NCBI GenBank assembly: GCA_016213945.1
Contig: JACQZF010000006.1
Location: 1-64,000 of the forward strand
DNA: 64,000 nucleotides
From: Nitrospirota bacterium
GTDB taxonomy: Bacteria > Nitrospirota > Thermodesulfovibrionia > UBA6902
Reading direction: 5' to 3'
The position numbers and the translations under genes were made by a program. The notes beneath the pieces were generated by a model that saw only the letters and a program-made list of their open reading frames with translations, did not search any database and was not told the origin of the DNA. Of the stretch, positions 1 through 8,729 are shown piece by piece. Position 1 is the stretch's first letter. Every line of letters starts with the position of its first letter.

Positions 1-777
1 TCTGAATTCCATTTCTTTTAAGTACAGGGGAAACTTTTCTTTGGAGACACCATGAAATTTGGTGATCCGTTCTTTTGCATAGCTCCAAAAGCCTTCAAGT
101 CCATTGATATAGACTTTGCCGGAAGAAAATCGCTTGCCATGATCTACCCGCAGATGCCTGTATCCACAAAACATAAGAGCGTCATAGCTTCTGAATTTAT
201 CAGTATACACAATAGAACCTCTTCTGACAGTCTTGACAGTCATCGAAAGAAGAGACTCGGCAGTAACATCTTTTACAACTTCTACCATAACAATGCCATT
301 TCTCTCGAGAATACCAAAGACAGGGACCTTATTATATGCTCCCCTGCCGCGCTTCCCTTTGCGTTTTCCACCAAAATAACTTTCATCAAGTTCTATCTCT
401 CCATTCAGAAGATCCTTGCCATCTTTGGCATTGGCCACGATAGCAATCCTGATAAGCGTAACGGCTTTCAGAACAGTTGGATAGCTCAATTGAATTTGCT
501 GAGAAATCTTCCTGGCCGATACCTCCAGTTCAAACAGTTTTATGATCCAAAGCCATTTCTTAAACGATATATTAAGCCTGTTAATCCATCTGCCACTAAA
601 ATCATGGAAACGATAACCACAGCGCTTACAACGATATCTCTTGTCCAGAATTCTATAGATTTTATAGCTGTTACACGTTGTGCAAAAAACATGGCGTTTT
701 TTCCAGCAGTTTTTCTTAAAGAAAAGTCGTGCTTTGTTTTCCGTTTTACATAGGTGTTCAAATGTATTTAAATCCAT
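1..777 (-). CDS. IS1595-family (ISXO2-like) transposase, 3' part outside window
   Basis: Reading the minus strand from the ATG at 777 gives an open frame of 259 codons without a stop to the window edge. Residues 32-35 and 50-53 form two CxxC pairs of an N-terminal zinc ribbon (CTTC, CKRC). The catalytic domain follows: ELDESYFGG with Asp131, VYTDKFRSYD with Asp193, and INGLEGFWSYAK with Asn225/Glu228. These are the hallmarks of ISXO2-like DDE transposases, which cut and paste IS1595-family elements. The gene looks intact as far as it can be seen. It lies only about 50 bases beyond the stop of the neighbouring deacetylase gene, so the element probably inserted at the tail end of the polysaccharide operon. 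Family call is firm; subgroup and the right-hand IS boundary cannot be given. Confidence 0.85.
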   Translation of the reverse strand, partial: MDLNTFEHLCKTENKARLFFKKNCWKKRHVFCTTCNSYKIYRILDKRYRCKRCGYRFHDFSGRWINRLNISFKKWLWIIKLFELEVSARKISQQIQLSYPTVLKAVTLIRIAIVANAKDGKDLLNGEIELDESYFGGKRKGKRGRGAYNKVPVFGILERNGIVMVEVVKDVTAESLLSMTVKTVRRGSIVYTDKFRSYDALMFCGYRHLRVDHGKRFSSGKVYINGLEGFWSYAKERITKFHGVSKEKFPLYLKEMEFR

Positions 778-802
778 TGGCACCAGTATAATTTGGTGCC
801 AA
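777..802. repeat. 9-bp perfect inverted repeat at transposase start, probable IS end
   Basis: TTGGCACCA (777-785) and TGGTGCCAA (794-802) are perfect reverse complements around an 8-base spacer. The dyad overlaps the transposase start codon and sits where the terminal inverted repeat of the element is expected. It could be the IS end, a binding site for the transposase, or an operator. The matching end and the target duplication lie outside the window. Confidence 0.5.
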
Positions 803-830
803 AAGTTTTACAATTACCTAAATATATTGT

Positions 831-1916
831 CTACTGGTTCATAAGATAATTTCTGTATTCTGAGGGATTCCCCGCCTTTCCAGCTTCTGCGGCCTTGATG
901 ATGTTATACATTTCCCAAGCGGATACATAGTGAAGCAAATAATCTTTCCCGTCGTTATATTCCTCTCCAAGATATGTATATAATTTATCGAGACCGCCGT
1001 TCAGGAGAAGATCCCCGTTGCGCTCCTGGGTTCCGTGTGTATATACTTTGACAAATATCCAGTCAGGTCTTCCCTTAACATGGATATGTTGCTTTATCCA
1101 AAGGGCTAACCTCTCATGGTTAGGAGGGCTATTGTAAGCAATGCCACCATTCTCTATTCTTGGGAAAATCCCAGATTTTCTATTTGCCCAGTTAAGAGTT
1201 AACGGCCCCTGAATTATCATCAAATCACCATTAAATTGTTTCCCGACCTCAACATCAATTCCTGCATTATGAGACTTGGGTCTCAAAGGGTCATCTTTTG
1301 CATAATATATGCTATTGATCTTCCTGGTCTGTGTATCACTTGGAGCCGAAGGTAAGGTGAAGTCGGCATAGCAGCCAGTCTCCTTCAGGATAATTATTTC
1401 ATTATTGACCCCGCACCATCTTCCGTCTTTTCTCGAATTATCCAATGCCCAATTGCCATGAATAAATCCGTATAGTATGTCGCTGGTTTTTTTGTCTTTT
1501 CTCAAGAATCCATGCCGTTCATGAAGTATTTTTTTAAAATTAACCAATTTTGTTCGCAGGCCATCCGCTGTGTCATTATCATGATGTAGATGTATCTCTA
1601 CATCACCGTATCCTCGTCTTGAAATATCAGCCAACATTTCAAGACATTCGTAGTTATATTCCTCCTCAGGATAAAAGAAAGTATGCTTGGGAGATAACCC
1701 ATCAGCATCCTTAAATCTCCCCGCAATCTTCGGCAGCTTCTGCATCCATAACTTAATGCGCTGAAATGCTAAAGCATCCGACGCCTTATTCCAATACGGT
1801 TCATAATGGTCAACAATAGCAAAGATAATATGGCGGGGGTGTGGTGCCGGAACACAACCTGTTAGAGCCTGCTTAATATGCGTAGGCAGCCATAGATGAA
1901 GTTTTTTCTTAAGCAA
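831..1916 (-). CDS. NodB-like polysaccharide deacetylase family protein
   Basis: A 361-residue protein with features of the divergent deacetylase barrels found in exopolysaccharide loci. HIIFAIVDHYEPYW near residues 29-42 carries the first-strand Asp, TFFYPEEEYN near 79-88 is family-typical, VEIHLHHDND near 107-116 holds the metal-binding His pair, and GFIHGNWALDN near 151-161 is the third motif. No signal peptide or membrane segment is seen, so it is likely cytoplasmic. The only in-frame start is TTG at 1916, because a TGA lies two codons upstream and the next in-frame Met is about 58 residues in. No clear ribosome site precedes it. It may remove acetyl groups from a lipid-linked sugar. Substrate unknown. 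Confidence 0.65.
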   Translation of the reverse strand: MLKKKLHLWLPTHIKQALTGCVPAPHPRHIIFAIVDHYEPYWNKASDALAFQRIKLWMQKLPKIAGRFKDADGLSPKHTFFYPEEEYNYECLEMLADISRRGYGDVEIHLHHDNDTADGLRTKLVNFKKILHERHGFLRKDKKTSDILYGFIHGNWALDNSRKDGRWCGVNNEIIILKETGCYADFTLPSAPSDTQTRKINSIYYAKDDPLRPKSHNAGIDVEVGKQFNGDLMIIQGPLTLNWANRKSGIFPRIENGGIAYNSPPNHERLALWIKQHIHVKGRPDWIFVKVYTHGTQERNGDLLLNGGLDKLYTYLGEEYNDGKDYLLHYVSAWEMYNIIKAAEAGKAGNPSEYRNYLMNQ

Positions 1917-1960
1917 TTTTCATTTGGACGCAATAATGTATTTGCAAGAACAAGAAACAG

Positions 1961-1996
1961 CCGAGACAGCTGTCCTGCATAGCTGAGTCGTCTCGG
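1961..1996 (-). terminator. hairpin after the beta-helix gene, possible terminator or attenuator
   Basis: On the minus strand CCGAGAC pairs with GTCTCGG, and an inner AGCT pairs with AGCT, leaving a loop of about 9 bases and a bulge. The stem is followed by CTGTTTCTTG, which is only a weak U tract. It lies between the beta-helix gene (stop at 2019) and the deacetylase gene (start 1916), so it may end or dampen transcription between them. Confidence 0.45.
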
Positions 1997-2018
1997 TTAT
2001 CAATTAACGAATCTTTTG

Positions 2019-3539
2019 CTACTGACTAATAATCCTTAAATTTTGTGGGGGGGGGAGCTTAGTATAATTACATATTTCATCCGGACAAGTATTGCCGAGA
2101 TATTCCCAAATATATTGAGTTAAAGTCTTGTTGGTAGTGCACCATTTTGGAGCATCAGCTCCAGTTCTTCCAACTTGCTGTAAAAAACTTGCATCACACA
2201 TGTCTTCTTTTATCCAGTTTTCATATGGCCAAGGCCATAATGCCTTTGTTGTTAAGACGCCGTTTTCATACTTATATATTACGTTCGCTCCAATGTCTGC
2301 CCCGTTTTCACCCGTATTTTTATATACAGAATTAGATTCTATTCTTAGCGGGTAAAGAAGTTGCGGATTGTCCGTTCTGTCATGTTCCCCTTTTGTAAAC
2401 CCGGAAACGGCTGGGTTGTTAGCATTGTATCCGTTGTAATCGAACTTCTGGTAACTGCCGCTATTGTTGACATAACCCCCAGTTGCGTTATTGTAAGACA
2501 AATTATTAGCGATATATGTGTCAGCGCCTTTGGCATTCTGTCTATAGCCTGAGTCACTGTTGTTAATGGAAGTGCAGCTCCGAATTGTAATATTCGTGCC
2601 GGACTGCAAAGCAAACCCCCTTCGTCCTTCAACAGCAACGTTATTTTCAAATAAGTTGTTATCCGGCTGTGTGTCTACTTCCGTTGCATTATAAAATGAA
2701 CCATGAGTGGCATTTTCAAGATTAACTCCAATTGATCCAAGTATTTTATTGTTAATGGCTTCTGCTTCACCTGTATTCCAACTGTTAATCTGGAAGCCGC
2801 GATGCTCCGTCGAAATCGAGCCATGCGTATAATGATCAAAGGTAATTCCATTTTCAATAGTGGTGTTTTGCCCTTTATAAATCGCGAACCCGGCTATTGG
2901 CTCGCTTGCGTAAGCGCCAGCATCCCATCTTGTAACAACTCTTCTCAGTACTACATTGGTAGCGCCTGCGCCTACATGCACCGTATATCTTCCTCTGCCG
3001 AAGGCCCAGACATCTTCAAGCAAAACATTGGAACTCGTACCTACATAAACAGGCTTGGTATGTTTATATGTCCCTCCGCCATGCCAACAGCCCATGACTT
3101 TTAGCGTAATGTTGTTGCTGTCTTCAATCCGGCAAACAGACCCGTTACTGTTGTGAACCTTTAACCCCCTCATTTCTACATATGACTTGCCTACGATTGA
3201 CAGAAGCGCATCATATATATTGGAAGGCAACGTTCCTCCTCCGTCTATGTCAGCTTTATGGTCGTTTACAGCGTAAATTTTGGTGTAATTCCCGGCCGTG
3301 CCGGATGGCATATCCTTTATCTGCTCATTGTATGTTCCGTCCATAACATAAAGCGTATCTCCGCCTGACATATGCGCAAAAGCATAACTGAATGTCGCAA
3401 ATGGATTAGCCTGCGTTCCGAGATTGCTATTGTTGCCAAATGGCGAAATATAATAAGTCGCCGCAATGACAAATTGAGGTACAATGATTCCCGTCAAAAT
3501 AAGCAAGAAAAACATAATGCTTCTAAATCTTTTATTCAT
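2019..3539 (-). CDS. secreted right-handed beta-helix repeat protein
   Basis: A protein of about 506 residues with a signal peptide (basic MNKRFR, then a hydrophobic stretch ending in FVIAAT). The mature start ATYYISPFGNNSNLGTQANP and ATFSYAFAHMSGGDTLYV are typical of DUF1565 / pectate-lyase-like parallel beta-helix proteins, and many short N/G-rich turns (NNSGSYQ, NNSDSGYRQN) follow. I chose the ATG at 3539 because AGGAGG lies 6 bases upstream; a longer frame to 3590 lacks a ribosome site. Such proteins bind or modify polysaccharides. There is no PEP-CTERM tail; the chain ends in PPPQNLRIISQ, which looks like the linker that usually leads into a fibronectin-type domain. The Pro run is encoded by nine C (2047-2055). 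A candidate sigma-54 promoter lies at 3655-3669. Confidence 0.75.
   Translation of the reverse strand: MNKRFRSIMFFLLILTGIIVPQFVIAATYYISPFGNNSNLGTQANPFATFSYAFAHMSGGDTLYVMDGTYNEQIKDMPSGTAGNYTKIYAVNDHKADIDGGGTLPSNIYDALLSIVGKSYVEMRGLKVHNSNGSVCRIEDSNNITLKVMGCWHGGGTYKHTKPVYVGTSSNVLLEDVWAFGRGRYTVHVGAGATNVVLRRVVTRWDAGAYASEPIAGFAIYKGQNTTIENGITFDHYTHGSISTEHRGFQINSWNTGEAEAINNKILGSIGVNLENATHGSFYNATEVDTQPDNNLFENNVAVEGRRGFALQSGTNITIRSCTSINNSDSGYRQNAKGADTYIANNLSYNNATGGYVNNSGSYQKFDYNGYNANNPAVSGFTKGEHDRTDNPQLLYPLRIESNSVYKNTGENGADIGANVIYKYENGVLTTKALWPWPYENWIKEDMCDASFLQQVGRTGADAPKWCTTNKTLTQYIWEYLGNTCPDEICNYTKLPPPQNLRIISQ
2047..2055 (-). repeat. C9 homopolymer inside the beta-helix gene
   Basis: Nine consecutive G on the plus strand (C on the coding strand) encode the three Pro of the C-terminal tail. 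Such runs are prone to slippage. A one-base change would replace the last residues by very short tails (frames read to stops within 8 codons), so the effect on the protein would be small. Confidence 0.8.
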
Positions 3540-3654
3540 AATCTTCCTCCTGAGATAACCATTTATCTTATTGTTAGTATAAAACGACACTTATACTTAT
3601 CCCGTGATAGTAATCACAACTATTCTATTATTTAGAATCCGTGCTTTCGTATTT

Positions 3655-3669
3655 GCAAGCTGCATACCA
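3655..3669 (-). promoter_or_regulatory. candidate sigma-54 promoter for the beta-helix gene
   Basis: The minus strand reads TGGTAT-GCAGC-TTGCA. GG and GC are exactly 12 positions apart, as in the consensus TGGCAC-N5-TTGC; two of the six -24 bases differ. The predicted start is near 3643, leaving a leader of about 100 bases before the ATG at 3539. A TGTAT...ATACA dyad lies upstream at 3756-3773. Confidence 0.55.
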
Positions 3670-3755
3670 ATAAACAATAATACAACCACTTCTCTTTAAT
3701 ATTAATCAGTTCTATTGAAAAACATATGCTTTTATTTTTTTCTAAACTTCAACAT

Positions 3756-3773
3756 TGTATGAAATTCCATACA
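3756..3773. promoter_or_regulatory. dyad TGTATGAAATTCCATACA, candidate activator site
   Basis: TGTATG and CATACA are perfect reverse complements around six bases. The centre is about 120 bases upstream of the start site predicted from the sigma-54 element at 3655-3669, a usual distance for an enhancer-binding protein. It shares TGTAT/ATACA half-sites with the dyad at 45374-45390. Confidence 0.5.
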
Positions 3774-3776
3774 GTA

Positions 3777-3784
3777 CCCCCCCC
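3777..3784. repeat. C8 homopolymer in intergenic region
   Basis: Eight C followed by six A lie just after the dyad at 3756-3773, between the beta-helix gene and the upstream glycosyltransferase gene. Length changes here would alter the spacing between upstream sequences and the promoter region. Confidence 0.7.
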
Positions 3785-3798
3785 AAAAAATAGTCACC

Positions 3799-4980
3799 TT
3801 AATTTCTAAATGTGGAACAGGCCTGATCATAAAACAATTCCAGTTCGCATGCCATTTTATCCCAGGAAAAATTCATTTCGACAAACCTACGTGCTTTACA
3901 AGCTATCTCTTTGCCCTTATTCTTATTTTCAAGAAGCTCAAGAATTGTACCCGCACAAGAGTCTGTAGCATCCGCAATAATAATTTCTTCTTTATCCAAA
4001 GCCTTTATTGCCAAATTCCCCAGAGTAGTAGTTATTACGGGGACGCCGCATGCCATTGCCTCAAGAATCTTATTTTGGATCCCGGAACCGGATTGCATCG
4101 GAGCTACAAAAACCTTTGCCCTGTGATAGTAGCCCTTAACATCCTCTACAAGTCCGGTTACAAAAATATTCTTGTTATCGGAAATAGACCTTATTTTCTT
4201 ATTCGCATTCGGCCCCACTACAAACACCCTGATGTCATGCCTGACGCGTCTCAATGCAGGATAAATCTTTTCCATGAAAAACTCCACAGCCTGAGCATTC
4301 GGGAAGTACCCCATATTGCCGACAAAAAGCAAATCAATGTCTTTCGTCCCGTCATTATTATATTGAAACTTCTCAAGGTCCACTCCGTTTGCAATGACCC
4401 TCCCGGCTTTATAACCTTCAAGGGCATTCATGTCTTTTTCAGAAGTTACTATCGAAGGCACATTCTTATATCTGTGTTCCCACGCACGCATCGCGTCCCA
4501 CTCTTTTTTGAATAAGGCCCGCTTCAGGAAACCCTTTTCTGTTTTGTATCTCCGCTCCATGTTCAGTGACAAGCAGTCTATATGGTCTATCACAATCGGG
4601 ATATTGCTGACATCATTAACATAATCCGCCATCCTGACAAGCGTGGCATGAATCAGGTCAAAATTGTTTTGTTGCAGTATGCGATGCAACATCCTGCTCA
4701 TTGCCTTTGATCTATAATATGCAACCTGAAACGGCTCAGCCGCCGTAACATTTAATAGCATCTTCAAAACTGATTTCCATTGGGGGAGATAAACAACATT
4801 AACTCTTTCGCAATACTTCTTGAGCACCGGCATGTGCTTTTTTTCTTCCTGTGATTCAATAAAAGAAAGAAGGTTGACGGAATGCTTTCTTGAAAGCTCT
4901 TTAATAAAGTTAAAGCTCCGGAGCTTGTCGCCTTTATCAGGAGGGAAAGGGAAACGTGGTGTGATAAAAAGCAGGTTCAA
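3799..4980 (-). CDS. GT4 glycosyltransferase, exosortase-A-associated (stp1 type)
   Basis: A retaining GT-B glycosyltransferase of about 393 residues. The N-terminus LLFITPRFPFPPDKGDKLR carries the GDKLR acceptor-site motif typical of the PEP-CTERM-associated sugar transferase 1 family; HIDCLSLNMERRY is also family-typical. DLLFVGNMGYFPN begins the nucleotide-sugar domain, and SGIQNKILEAMACGVPVI is the donor-binding EX7E region. It probably adds a sugar to the lipid-linked repeat unit on the inner face of the membrane. The open frame extends to a TTG at 4998, but TTG at 4980 gives the usual N-terminus (MNLLFITP) and follows AAGGA; the start is uncertain. Last gene of the long glycan block before a 200-base intergenic gap. 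Confidence 0.85.
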   Translation of the reverse strand: MNLLFITPRFPFPPDKGDKLRSFNFIKELSRKHSVNLLSFIESQEEKKHMPVLKKYCERVNVVYLPQWKSVLKMLLNVTAAEPFQVAYYRSKAMSRMLHRILQQNNFDLIHATLVRMADYVNDVSNIPIVIDHIDCLSLNMERRYKTEKGFLKRALFKKEWDAMRAWEHRYKNVPSIVTSEKDMNALEGYKAGRVIANGVDLEKFQYNNDGTKDIDLLFVGNMGYFPNAQAVEFFMEKIYPALRRVRHDIRVFVVGPNANKKIRSISDNKNIFVTGLVEDVKGYYHRAKVFVAPMQSGSGIQNKILEAMACGVPVITTTLGNLAIKALDKEEIIIADATDSCAGTILELLENKNKGKEIACKARRFVEMNFSWDKMACELELFYDQACSTFRN

Positions 4981-5015
4981 ATCAGAACATCCTTGCAATT
5001 ATTATTGCCGGCCCC

Positions 5016-6530
5016 TTAACTCAGGTAACCCATATCACGCAATCTTTCCTTAACGGATTCTTCTTCGTCCTTTGTCATTTCCTGCCTGCTTGCAACAGGT
5101 GAACCTGCCTCATAGGACTCAATAGATTCTTCCTGCGTGCTCCTCAAAAAACTGTCAGTAAGAATAGATGTCAATGCCTTGCCGTCTATATCTCTTGCGG
5201 CCGGTATTCCCATAAGCCTCAGAATTGTCGGAGCAATATCGAATACGCTTGCCCTTTCCACCTTGAAGCCTCTTTTTATGTGCGGCCCTTTTGCAAGGAA
5301 AATGCCTTTCTCATGATGCTTGCCTGTCTGCTTGGGTTTGAGATCCAGTATATCGGCGGCTTTAAATGTTGCGCCTGCCGCGAGAATCTCAGTATTCTCG
5401 TTTATTATTAATTTGTCATCCGCTATCAGTTTCAGATTAAGCTCGGCCTGGTTAAATGCGAATTCTATCTCGTGTTCCGAAGTTCTCAATAATTTAATCA
5501 GGGGAAAGTCAATCTCCTTAAATCTGATCGCGCCTATTTTGTCCTCGAGTTCTTTCATGAGGCCTCCGTCCGCATTTTTATCTTTGGCACGAAGATAGCA
5601 CTTATACCCTACATTCATGCCGTATATCCTGTCGCTCACGCCCAGCACATCAAGCAGTTTCTCCGTCTTCATCAATAACATCCTGGCGCCTTTATCAATT
5701 CCCTGAAACCCGTGGTCAGAGACTAAAAACACGTTAGCGTTATCAGGGACATTCTGCAATATCAACCCGATTGAGCGGTCCACCTGCTCGTAATATTTAC
5801 AAACATTGCCTTTCCTGTTGCTCCCGTTTGTCTCCCATTCTTCCCAGAAATAATGAGAGATCAGGTCCGCGCCGTTTTCATAAAATACCGAGATGTCAGG
5901 TTTGGTCTTTCTCATCAAATAGCAGAAATGATCTGTGCTGATGTAAAGCTCCATTATCTTTTCTATAGGGTATCTGTCCTTGAAACTGTTATTCCCTGTC
6001 TTAAGGCTGCTCAGTAAACCGGCAATGCGCAACGCCGTGTCAAAACGCAGTCCTTGCTTCAATGCGGATACCCCGAACTGTAACATCGAGGCTGTGCCAA
6101 AGTTAACTCCGCGCTTTCGCTCTTCTCTTATTTTCTTCAAGAAACCGGCATTCTCTGGATAAGTTGCCGCACCAGGCGCTAATACCCCCGGTATGCAAAA
6201 GGCACTGTTCTTATCAGGAGGGTATACATGGAAAAAGTTGTATAACCCGTAACTGAACCCCCTCTGAGCCAGTATTTCCCAAAACCTCAAACTCTTCAGG
6301 TCCGCCTCGCTACTGAAGAAGTCTTTTATCCCGTGCTTCTCAGGCACCTTGCCGGTCGCAATGCTCATCCATATGACAGGGGAAATGAGTTTATTCTCCA
6401 TAGACATAAAATCACCGTAGGCCCCCTGTTTTTTCAGGTCACTGAAATTCGGAAGGGCGCCGCTGTTTATCATCGGGTCTATTACATCCCAGGTAGCGCC
6501 GTCAATGCATATCAATACCAGTTTATTCAT
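5016..6530 (-). CDS. alkaline-phosphatase-fold phosphodiesterase/transferase
   Basis: A 504-residue member of the type I phosphodiesterase / nucleotide pyrophosphatase superfamily. LICIDGATWDVI holds the first metal-binding Asp, SPVIWMSIATGKVPEKHGI is the nucleophile region, VSDHGFQGIDKGA binds the second metal, and KHHEKGIFLAKGP supplies the last His. The end VKERLRDMGYLS is a common tail of this subfamily. No signal peptide is seen. The ATG at 6530 follows GAGG and overlaps the end of the preceding glycosyltransferase gene, indicating translational coupling. A second paralogue lies at 15399-17021. Likely role: cleaving or transferring a phospho-group on a glycan or lipid intermediate. Substrate unknown. 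Confidence 0.7.
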   Translation of the reverse strand: MNKLVLICIDGATWDVIDPMINSGALPNFSDLKKQGAYGDFMSMENKLISPVIWMSIATGKVPEKHGIKDFFSSEADLKSLRFWEILAQRGFSYGLYNFFHVYPPDKNSAFCIPGVLAPGAATYPENAGFLKKIREERKRGVNFGTASMLQFGVSALKQGLRFDTALRIAGLLSSLKTGNNSFKDRYPIEKIMELYISTDHFCYLMRKTKPDISVFYENGADLISHYFWEEWETNGSNRKGNVCKYYEQVDRSIGLILQNVPDNANVFLVSDHGFQGIDKGARMLLMKTEKLLDVLGVSDRIYGMNVGYKCYLRAKDKNADGGLMKELEDKIGAIRFKEIDFPLIKLLRTSEHEIEFAFNQAELNLKLIADDKLIINENTEILAAGATFKAADILDLKPKQTGKHHEKGIFLAKGPHIKRGFKVERASVFDIAPTILRLMGIPAARDIDGKALTSILTDSFLRSTQEESIESYEAGSPVASRQEMTKDEEESVKERLRDMGYLS

Positions 6531-7710
6531 GCCTCACCTCTAACTGTTTTCCTTTTAATTCATTTGCGATAAAACATAAAATCTTATCCGTAACCATTCC
6601 CCAGCTTTTGTATTTAGTAATATAGTCAAATCCCCGCGCGCCCATCTTCTCAGCCCTGTCTCTGTCAGATGCCAGAATGCTTATGCTGTTTATAAGCGCG
6701 TCAAGGTTACCTATGGGCACTGTAATTCCCATCTCTCTTTCTTCCAGAAATCTCAGTGAACTCATCTCCGATCCGACAACAGCCTTTGAGCATGCAAGAT
6801 ATTCATACGCCTTCATCACAGAGCCGTCCCCAACGTCTTTGTTGAAAAGGGCCAGTGCCAGGTCAAAACATGCAATATACTTTGGAACGTCGCTGTATGG
6901 CACCTCATCCGTAATGAGCACTGCATTGCCGTTAAATCGCATTGCCTCTGTCTGAACCTTCTCCATTCGTTCCTGTTGGGCCCAGCCTCCTACCAGTAGC
7001 AGTTTTATGTTCGGATTCTTTTCCCGCAATGCCTTTATTGCTTTTATGGCAAGCTCGGCATCGTTGTAATACTGGAAATATGCGACAAACCCCACTATGA
7101 AATCTTTTTTCTCTAAACCTAATTCTTCCCTTGTCTTCTCGACTGACAATGGCCTGAATAATTCGATGTTAACGCCATTTTCAGCAACAACAATTCCGTG
7201 GTTGCGGTGATATTTTTCGCGAAGCCTCGCAGCTATCTCTCCGGTAACACAAATTATGCCTTTGCTGGCAGTTATGCTCCAGATGATGATCTTTGCAATG
7301 AACGCTCGCATCACGGGTGAGACGTCCCGGACATTTTCAAAATCTCTGAAGGGCCAACTGTTCAGTTCCAAAAAACAAGGAACCTTCAAAAGCTTAGAAA
7401 CTAAAATATGCGCAAACATTGCTGATTCACTGCGGACATATAAAATATCGGGCTTCTCTTTTATCCCCTGATACAGAACCGTCAAGAGCAGCTTGAATTG
7501 ATACCACAGATAAGAAATGATCCCTCCGCGGATTAATCCGATTGCCTGAACACGGACCCCTGGAACAGTTCCAATTAAGTTATCGTCCAATTGTGCAAAC
7601 AGCAGGACGCTGTTTCCGGCTGCAGCGAGTTCCCTGACCGTTTCCTTGACGTGAACAGAGCCGCTGTAATGTTTGTTTAAATTTACCTGACTGAGATAGA
7701 ATATCTTCAT
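6523..7710 (-). CDS. GT4 glycosyltransferase
   Basis: 395 residues. The N-terminal half has IFYLSQVNLNKHYSGSVHV and a glycine-rich acceptor loop; the C-terminal half has FIVGFVAYFQYYND, LLLVGGWAQQERM and DGSVMKAYEYLACSKAVVG, the EX7E donor site of GT4 enzymes. LELNSWPFRDF in the middle is typical for enzymes that act on lipid-linked oligosaccharides. Start at 7710 lies four bases after the stop of the DUF362 gene; no strong ribosome site, so coupling is likely. Donor and acceptor cannot be read from the sequence. Confidence 0.8.
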   Translation of the reverse strand: MKIFYLSQVNLNKHYSGSVHVKETVRELAAAGNSVLLFAQLDDNLIGTVPGVRVQAIGLIRGGIISYLWYQFKLLLTVLYQGIKEKPDILYVRSESAMFAHILVSKLLKVPCFLELNSWPFRDFENVRDVSPVMRAFIAKIIIWSITASKGIICVTGEIAARLREKYHRNHGIVVAENGVNIELFRPLSVEKTREELGLEKKDFIVGFVAYFQYYNDAELAIKAIKALREKNPNIKLLLVGGWAQQERMEKVQTEAMRFNGNAVLITDEVPYSDVPKYIACFDLALALFNKDVGDGSVMKAYEYLACSKAVVGSEMSSLRFLEEREMGITVPIGNLDALINSISILASDRDRAEKMGARGFDYITKYKSWGMVTDKILCFIANELKGKQLEVRHE

Positions 7711-7713
7711 TAG

Positions 7714-8709
7714 TTATGAAGTGACATTTGGAAGGTCTTTCAGAACGCCTACCTTCCTCAAGAATATAACCAGCTTTCTCGTATGCTTGAATATATCCTG
7801 ATTAAACAAAATATACTTCACGAAAAACCTGTACCGCGTCATGTAGTTCATGGACGCTACTGCGAAATCCAGGGGGGCGGGGATAAATTCCACGGTGTGT
7901 TCTTTGAACGGGCCGTCTTTCTCAATATTTGATTCCTCAATATTGCCAAAGCCTTTTTGCGCCGACAGCACAATATGTTTTGATGCAAAAGGGTCCAGCC
8001 CTATCAGGCGCATAGCCGTTGCATCCAGCGCAACAGGGTCTGTGCTGCCGAGGATGATGTCCATTCTGCGTGGGATGCCGTTGCTCGGGCCTCGTCCCTC
8101 CACGCATACAATTCCGTCCATTATATTTATCCGCGGCTTCACAATGCCGATGAGATCCGATAAAAGTTCGTCAAGATACTTATGCATGAGTATGCGGTCG
8201 TATCTCGGGACACAGCCCCACTGGTTTTTGATTGCCCCGGTAAAGACGGTCAGCGCGTGAGTCTTCAGCACAGGCATATCAATGACGGCATCCGCCTCCA
8301 TGAGCTCCTTGGGCATTAATGTTTTGTACTTGCCGAATATCGGATGCCCTATATCAACGAACTCTCCTTTGGAAAAATTGCTCCACTTGATTCCGTATTT
8401 TTTCACTATATCAAAAACACCCGTATTCTGCGCAGCGTCGTCTGCCGAATACCTCGCCCCGTCCGATTCCCCGATGGTGATATTCTTGGTCTTCCTTGAC
8501 AATATTGAACATACCGCGTCCATCAGTTCAGGAGAAGTATTGGATGCCTCGACCTTGTCCTTTTCCTCAGTGCAAAGGTTCGGCTTGATAACTATCCGCG
8601 CATTTCGGGAAACTACTTCCTCCCATCCGCAAGCCGCAATGATTTCCTCTGTCGCGGACAGCAAATTTCCTCCTTTCACGGATCGCAGTAAAACCTTCGA
8701 TTTTTGCAT
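7714..8709 (-). CDS. DUF362 family protein
   Basis: About 331 residues. VVSRNARIVIKPNLCTEEKD, NITIGESDGARYSADDAAQ, VLKTHALTVFTGAIKNQWG and DPVALDATAMRLIGLDP are the ordered landmarks of the DUF362 family. No ferredoxin-type cysteine clusters are present, unlike some family members. Two ATG codons are adjacent; the second (8709) is favoured by its spacing from GGAGG. DUF362 proteins are frequent in PEP-CTERM exopolysaccharide loci but their reaction is not established. A Tat-exported paralogue is at 25490-26785. Confidence 0.8.
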   Translation of the reverse strand: MQKSKVLLRSVKGGNLLSATEEIIAACGWEEVVSRNARIVIKPNLCTEEKDKVEASNTSPELMDAVCSILSRKTKNITIGESDGARYSADDAAQNTGVFDIVKKYGIKWSNFSKGEFVDIGHPIFGKYKTLMPKELMEADAVIDMPVLKTHALTVFTGAIKNQWGCVPRYDRILMHKYLDELLSDLIGIVKPRINIMDGIVCVEGRGPSNGIPRRMDIILGSTDPVALDATAMRLIGLDPFASKHIVLSAQKGFGNIEESNIEKDGPFKEHTVEFIPAPLDFAVASMNYMTRYRFFVKYILFNQDIFKHTRKLVIFLRKVGVLKDLPNVTS

Positions 8710-8729
8710 CATACCTCCGGTAGCTAAGA

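Noticed and set aside
52-753. Plus-strand open frame of 233 codons
   Set aside because: It lies opposite the transposase gene; the minus-strand reading gives a clear ISXO2-type protein with zinc ribbon and catalytic residues, the plus-strand reading gives nothing recognisable.
540-761. Minus-strand 73-codon frame
   Set aside because: It is a shifted frame of the transposase start and shows no family features.
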